Origin: Myxococcus virescens
Lineage (GTDB): Bacteria > Myxococcota > Myxococcia > Myxococcales > Myxococcaceae
Length of the DNA: 64,000 bases
Reading direction: 5' to 3'
Assembly (NCBI RefSeq): GCF_900101905.1
Contig: NZ_FNAJ01000012.1
Location: 62,001 to 126,000 of the forward strand
In this document: piece by piece, positions 61,501 to 64,000 of the stretch
Numbering within the stretch: position 1 is the stretch's first letter
Layout: every line of letters starts with the position of its first letter
The notes under the pieces: generated by a model
The model's input: only the letters and a program-made list of their open reading frames with translations
Told to the model about the DNA's origin: nothing
The model's database searches: none
Translations under genes and position numbers: made by a program

Positions 61501-61538
61501 CGGCCGGGGCGATGCTCACGGTGGGCGCGGCGAAGTAG
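55512..61538 (+). CDS. Alpha-2-macroglobulin family protein with thioester motif
   Basis: 2008 residues. Signal peptide to about residue 29. Bacterial A2Ms trap proteases by covalent capture through a thioester. MG-type domains: YRPQQKVLWKAVAFSGRGEQ (about 580) and the MG/bait section around 1180-1250, which is Pro/Met/Ala-rich (PPPPPAEAPVRAEAKMQADK). The A2M domain is at about 1235-1330 (NFAETAFWAPQVLTGADGS). The thioester motif is CTEQ (C1471-Q1474) in DYPYECTEQTLNRF, the CxEQ pattern. Unlike the E. coli yfhM locus, no penicillin-binding protein gene is next to it. No lipobox, so likely periplasmic and soluble. Confidence 0.94.
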   Translation: MHRTPWTRAPFVRFWLFALLLLTSPVLGQGKAPPSWKAIERMAEEQKLEAAAQGAEARLAQAKSKGDEAEWTRALVRTVQLRTDLHGYETAVRFLREQPWPKGALPRATLNLFYANALVAYAQAYGWEVRQRESVASSGPVDLKAWTYEEILTEAQRAYEEVWKQRQQLGGEPLKALSEYVKPNTYPEGLRSTLRDAVSYLRVSLLADSSHWRPEQAHEVYRLDLGALLEGTPKVALTDPGVHPLVKVAAVLGDLEAWHQSAGRRESALEARLQRYTVLHQHFTDAADRTRIRQHLAALLPAFRDVPWSTMGQAQLVEMERVADHAVRAHSLAKACAATYPQSTGAQRCRVLMAAIEAPEFSMGSLASDGPGRRSVEVTHRNVSMLHFRAYSVDLEKRLAQVDDYNLMPDSAPLKALVKGQRPVATWSVPLPKTEDFREHRTFVTPPLTARGTYVIMASAHEDFRATNNRIVAVYLTVTPWVIVARPSNGDLLEVRLVDGDTGEPVPKVPLRLIRVDYRQGFKEVARILSDADGAATFDAVPGDGYRSYVLVAGVGRNALLHPGQVPFYKRHQSGEVHSALVFTDRAVYRPQQKVLWKAVAFSGRGEQARYQTLADRPLQVTLFDPNHQVVESREVRTNDFGSAAGEFTIPTGRMLGAWSVIVSAGGRASIRVEEYKRPTFEVTLKDAKAQLRLNRPATFQGEARYYFGMPVTSGSVRWRAYREPVLPWWWWGPPSGASQRQVVATGTSPLGADGGFTIGFTPEADERSAATPGLTWNYRIEADATDEGGETRSASRAFRLGFVAVEARVDLDTGFLREGAAAEVRLTRSTLDGAPQPGPGKWRLVALNQPAQPLLPADEPQGLPEYKDPEAVFTPTPGDNLRPRWFGAYSPESTIRGWTDGAQQATGSVQHDTEGLAVLKLPSLKAGAYRLHYETTDAFGQTYTVGRELVVAGKTTPLAVPAMLVAERETARVGEVVRLMAVSGFKGQPLLLDIYQGERRISRRKLTAGQSSGVVEVPVTAELRGGFTVALSTVRDYQFLFFSKSIFVPWDDKELQLEFATFRDTLRPGAKETWRVTVKGPKGAKVEAGTAELLAYMYDQSLDLFAKQTPPSVASLYPQWHSSVDMQSSASLGDTRWVVNARYGEVPGWTPPAPDALLFGDGFEVGGPGRRRMRQMVRGGMGGMREGAAPRATMAPAPGAPPPPPPAEAPVRAEAKMQADKEERFGSGGAAPDAPQPLRSNFAETAFWAPQVLTGADGSATLEFTVPDSVTAWSVWVHAVTRDLKGGSLQRASRSVKELMVRPYVPRFLREGDRAVLEVMVNNAASRPMQGTLTLDIQDLELQKSVLSDFGVQKASQPFRVEAGKGTRLRFPLTTPTRVGPVAFRVVARSENHSDGELRPLPVLPGRMHLAQSRFVTLKGKDSKTMQFEDLRAGGDPTRVNEQLVVTVDTQLFYSALQALPYLVDYPYECTEQTLNRFVSTGILSSLYGQYPSVARMAKQLSERPTQLETWDAVDPNRKMALEETPWLEMAKGGAGPEAGLVKVLDPKVAAAERTSALAKLRKAQTSSGGFPWWAGGPPSPYMTLYIVHGLSRAMEFGVEVPPEITRGAWGYLARHFREEYATKLMKEERGWEFLTFLNYTASAYPNASYTGEALTEAERARMLAFSFKHWKKHSPYLKGYLALTLKRAGRGADANRVWESVMDSAKTSPELGTYWAQEDRSWLWYNDTTETHAFALRTLTELNPKDARREGLVQWLLLNKKLNHWKSTRATAESLYALVKYLQAEGALGVREDAQVTVGPRVVRMSFAPDEYTGKKNQVVVPGPELNPATMSSVVVEKTTPGFAFASATWHFSTEKLPDSDRGDFFQVSRRYFLRERQGKDARLVPLAEGAVVLPGDEVEVQLSLRAKHAAEYVHLRDPRAAGLEPENVQSRHRWDLGIVWYEETRDSGTNFFFEQLPAGEYTFKYRLRANMAGQFKVGPATVQSMYAPEFTAYSAGAMLTVGAAK

Positions 61539-61576
61539 CGCGGTCCACCACGGGGAGTGGGCCCGTCAGCCCGGGC

Positions 61577-62677
61577 TCATTCCCCGCAGGTGGCCTTGTC
61601 GTCCGTGGGATGCAGGGTGGCGATGCCGTAGGTGCCATTGCGCGTGCCGCACCAGATGCGCCAGTTCGTCCCGCCCAGGTCCGGCGCCGAGTACACGCCG
61701 CCTTCCTTCTTGGCCCCGCCGCGCGCGCAGCACCGGGCGAAGGCGCGCGTGCCAATGGACATCAGGCCCACCGCGTCCGGCGCGCGTGAGAAGCCGCCGA
61801 CGCGCTTCTCTCCGCAGGACCAGGGCGCCACGCCCTTGAAGCGGATGAGGTAGGCGTCACCCTTCAAGGCCGCGGCGCCGCGCACCGGGCCCTGGTAGCA
61901 GAGGCGGCCCTCCGCCTCGAGCTGGGCATAACGCGGCAGGAAGTGCAGGCCGCCAATGGGGCCTCGCTGCCAGTCGTCGCCGCAGAAGACGTGCGTGAAG
62001 GCGTTGCGAGGCCCGGTGCTGACCCAGAGGCCCGTGAGCCAGTCGATGTTGGCCTGCCGCGCGCCGGGCCGGCCCGCCACGGACAGGGCCCGCTGGAGGC
62101 GCGGGTCGTCGTAGTGGCGCGAGACGAATCGCCGCACGTCGCCTTCACTCACGCTGACGTCGGGGCGCGCGGGGCACAAGTCCAACACCTCGCGGTCCAT
62201 GGCGGACAAGGGCGGCGGCTTCGCGAACAGGGGCGCGCTGTCACACGTCGTCGCGCAGCCGGTGGCCGGCTTCCAGCTCGCGGAGCCGGCCAGCTCCTCG
62301 TCACCGTCGTTGTCAGCGTCACGCGCGGCCACGCGGCCCGCGGGGCCCCGCATCGTCACCTGCCGCGCCGAGTGGGCCCGGTCCGCGGCCACCAGGGCCG
62401 CCGCGCTCGGAGCGGCGGGCGCGGTGGACTCCGGCGCGCCTTCACACAACACCCAGCCTTCGGCGGACGCGCCGCTCAGCTTGCACCAGGCGCGGTTGGG
62501 GCCGCCCTTCTTCAGCAGGGGGTAGGGCCTCCCGGCCTCCACCGTGAAGACGACCTTGCGGGACTCGGGCTGCTCGAGGGCGTCCACCGTGACGTCGGAC
62601 ACGAAGACGCCGCGGCCCGCGAGGGCGGGCAGCGAGGCACCCAGCAACAGGGCGAGACAGGGCAGGGAAAGACGCAT
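61577..62677 (-). CDS. Exported SH3/EndoU-like nuclease domain protein
   Basis: 366 residues from MRLSLPCLALLLGASLPALA at 62677 (signal peptide); the open frame continues upstream without coding character. An SH3b-like N-terminal domain at about 25-85 (VVFTVEAGRPYPLLKKGG, WCKLSGASAEGWVLCEG). After a low-complexity linker, the C-terminal part contains NAFTHVFCGDDW and GGLHFLPRYAQLEAEGRLCY, which look like the two His boxes of a bacterial EndoU nuclease domain. Many Cys suggest disulfides. It could be a secreted RNase. Immunity gene not seen. Convergent with the A2M gene. Confidence 0.65.
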   Translation of the reverse strand: MRLSLPCLALLLGASLPALAGRGVFVSDVTVDALEQPESRKVVFTVEAGRPYPLLKKGGPNRAWCKLSGASAEGWVLCEGAPESTAPAAPSAAALVAADRAHSARQVTMRGPAGRVAARDADNDGDEELAGSASWKPATGCATTCDSAPLFAKPPPLSAMDREVLDLCPARPDVSVSEGDVRRFVSRHYDDPRLQRALSVAGRPGARQANIDWLTGLWVSTGPRNAFTHVFCGDDWQRGPIGGLHFLPRYAQLEAEGRLCYQGPVRGAAALKGDAYLIRFKGVAPWSCGEKRVGGFSRAPDAVGLMSIGTRAFARCCARGGAKKEGGVYSAPDLGGTNWRIWCGTRNGTYGIATLHPTDDKATCGE

Positions 62678-62708
62678 GGCGCACGGGAGTCTACAGCAGT
62701 CCCCGCCG

Positions 62709-62728
62709 TGCCCCTCAGGGGAGGGGCA
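62709..62728 (-). terminator. Hairpin after tyrS
   Basis: TGCCCCT / AGGGGCA with a 6-nt loop, 45 bp beyond the tyrS stop on the minus strand. No T-tract. Confidence 0.4.
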
Positions 62729-62773
62729 GGGGGGCATGTCCTGCGCCTGCGACGGCCGTCACCGGCCGGAGAT

Positions 62774-64000
62774 TCAACCGAGCTTCACGCGGGCTGCCTT
62801 CAGCTTGCCCACCTGCACCGTGTACTCGCCGGCGCCCAGCTCCGCCTTGACGTCCTGCACCTTCTCGCCGTTGACGCGCACGCCGCCCTGCGCCATCAGC
62901 TTGCGCGCCTCGGTGGCGGACGCGACCAGCTTCGACTCCGGCAGCAGCTTCGTCACCGGCAGCTTCTCCGCGCCGCCCAGGGACACCTCCACCAGGGGCA
63001 GCTCGTCCGTGGACAGCTCCTTCTTCGCGAAGCGCTTCTCGAAGTCCTCGGCGGCCTTCTTCCCGGCCTCCTCGCCCTGGAAGCGCGCCGTCATCTCCTG
63101 CGCGAAGCCGACCTTCGCCGCCTTGGGGTGCAGCGCGCCGGACTCCACCTGGGCGCGCATCTCCGCCAGCTCCGCCCGCGTCTTCGCGGAGAGCAGCTCG
63201 TAGTACCGCCACATCAGGTCGTCGGTGATGCTCATCAACTTGCCGAAGATGGTGTCCGCCGGCTCGTCGATGCCCACGTAGTTGTCCAGGCTCTTGGACA
63301 TCTTGTCGCCGACAATCTTCCCGTCGACCGCCTTCGCGTTGAGGCCCTCCAGGATGGGGCCCGTCATGATGACCTGGGGCGCCATGCCCTCTTCCTTCAT
63401 CAACTGGCGGCCCACCAGCAGGTTGAAGAGCTGGTCCGTCGCGCCCAGCTCCACGTCCGCCTTGAGCACCACCGAGTCGTAGCCCTGCAGGAGCGGGTAG
63501 AGGAACTCGTGGATGGAGATGGAGACCTCGCCGCGGAAGCGCTTCTTGAAGTCGTCGCGCTCCAGCATGCGCTGCACGGAGTAGCGCGAGGCCAGGCGGA
63601 TCATCCCTTCGGTCCCCAGCGAGTCCAGCCAGCTGGAGTTGAAGCGCACCTGCGTCTTGGACTCGTCCAGCACCTTGAAGACCTGCTTCTTGTAGGTCTC
63701 CGCGTTGGCCTTCACCTCGTCGCGCGTGAGCGCCGGGCGCGTGGCGTTGCGGCCCGTCGGGTCGCCAATCAACCCGGTGAAGTCACCGATGAGGAACACC
63801 ACCGTGTGGCCGAACTCCTGGAAGCGCCGCATGCGCGTGAGCAGCAGCGAGTGGCCCAGGTGCAGGTCCGGCCGGCTCGGGTCGAAGCCTGCCTTGATGA
63901 CCAGCGGCTTGCCCGTGTCATACGAGTACTGAAGCTTCTTCTTCAGGTCCTCGGGCACGTGGAGGTCCACCGTGCCACGGGTCACTTCATCGAACTGCTC
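62774..64000 (-). CDS. tyrS: Tyrosyl-tRNA synthetase (N-terminus beyond the right window edge)
   Basis: At least 409 residues; the frame is open at base 64000 (reading EQFDEVTRGTVDL), and the family normally begins about ten residues earlier, so only the extreme N-terminus is missing. Class I signature HLGH (in RPDLHLGHSLLLTRM) and KMSKS (IVGDKMSKSLDNYVG). Tyr-binding residues in GFDPSRPDLH and the ELGATDQLFNLLVGRQ loop. A C-terminal S4 RNA-binding domain is at about 340-400 (ARKLMAQGGVRVNGEKVQD). Charges tRNA-Tyr. It is the TyrS2-like form with KMSKS rather than KFGKT. Confidence 0.96.
   Translation of the reverse strand, partial: EQFDEVTRGTVDLHVPEDLKKKLQYSYDTGKPLVIKAGFDPSRPDLHLGHSLLLTRMRRFQEFGHTVVFLIGDFTGLIGDPTGRNATRPALTRDEVKANAETYKKQVFKVLDESKTQVRFNSSWLDSLGTEGMIRLASRYSVQRMLERDDFKKRFRGEVSISIHEFLYPLLQGYDSVVLKADVELGATDQLFNLLVGRQLMKEEGMAPQVIMTGPILEGLNAKAVDGKIVGDKMSKSLDNYVGIDEPADTIFGKLMSITDDLMWRYYELLSAKTRAELAEMRAQVESGALHPKAAKVGFAQEMTARFQGEEAGKKAAEDFEKRFAKKELSTDELPLVEVSLGGAEKLPVTKLLPESKLVASATEARKLMAQGGVRVNGEKVQDVKAELGAGEYTVQVGKLKAARVKLG

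Overview
The window is a high-GC chromosome segment that reads like a myxobacterium of the Myxococcus/Corallococcus type. This is inferred from gene content, not from a search: many lipoproteins, GAF-like and TPR proteins, sigma-factor operons with 4-bp overlaps, a B12-dependent ribonucleotide reductase, secreted chitin-degrading enzymes and a 2008-residue alpha-2-macroglobulin. I see no rRNA, tRNA, CRISPR array, insertion sequence or prophage. The first gene may begin before base 1, and the last (tyrS) runs off the right end.

Layout. 1-5507: giant Pro/Gly/Met-repeat and Ala-rich protein with a C-terminal GAF-like domain. 5595-8387: class II ribonucleotide reductase (nrdJ), preceded by two NrdR-like boxes exactly 31 bp apart. 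8992-11288: thioredoxin-like ferredoxin and a GH18 chitinase lipoprotein. 11385-15314: four-gene sigma-factor operon in which every start overlaps the previous stop. 15402-20260: a lipoprotein gene present as three tandem 1.6-kb units; each junction keeps an in-frame fossil of the C-terminus of the convergent neighbour gene (20174-21670). 21809-24493: AA10 chitin-active LPMO and an ATP-grasp-like protein. 24831-28870: small His-rich proteins and a TPR cluster. 29076-34944: isochorismatase-family hydrolase and a six-gene Zn/Mn uptake operon (small membrane protein, porin, solute-binding protein, metal-motif lipoprotein, ATPase, permease).

35069-37485: Rieske protein, a GTP cyclohydrolase I homologue with an altered active site, and a GlcD-type flavoprotein. 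37687-41187: sigma-32-like factor, TPR protein and long-chain acyl-CoA ligase. 41315-43223: TatA, atypical histidine kinase, receiver protein. 43321-46133: SCP2 protein, CaiB/AMACR-type enzyme and an exported protein. 46241-51137: RND efflux operon with a MarR regulator as its last gene. 51433-54746: acyl-CoA dehydrogenase, dicarboxylate symporter and two small proteins. 54843-64000: RlmE, alpha-2-macroglobulin, EndoU-like protein, tyrS.

Themes: (i) chitin breakdown (GH18 plus LPMO); (ii) metal acquisition; (iii) fatty-acid and branched acyl-CoA metabolism, where the SCP2 gene and the acyl-CoA dehydrogenase gene share an operator-like palindrome TTGATT-N4-AATCAA; (iv) envelope functions. The observations most worth following are the shared palindrome, the NrdR boxes, the triplication with fossil neighbour ends, the GTP cyclohydrolase I homologue with Gln in place of the catalytic His, and a Shine-Dalgarno sequence locked in a hairpin before the LPMO.
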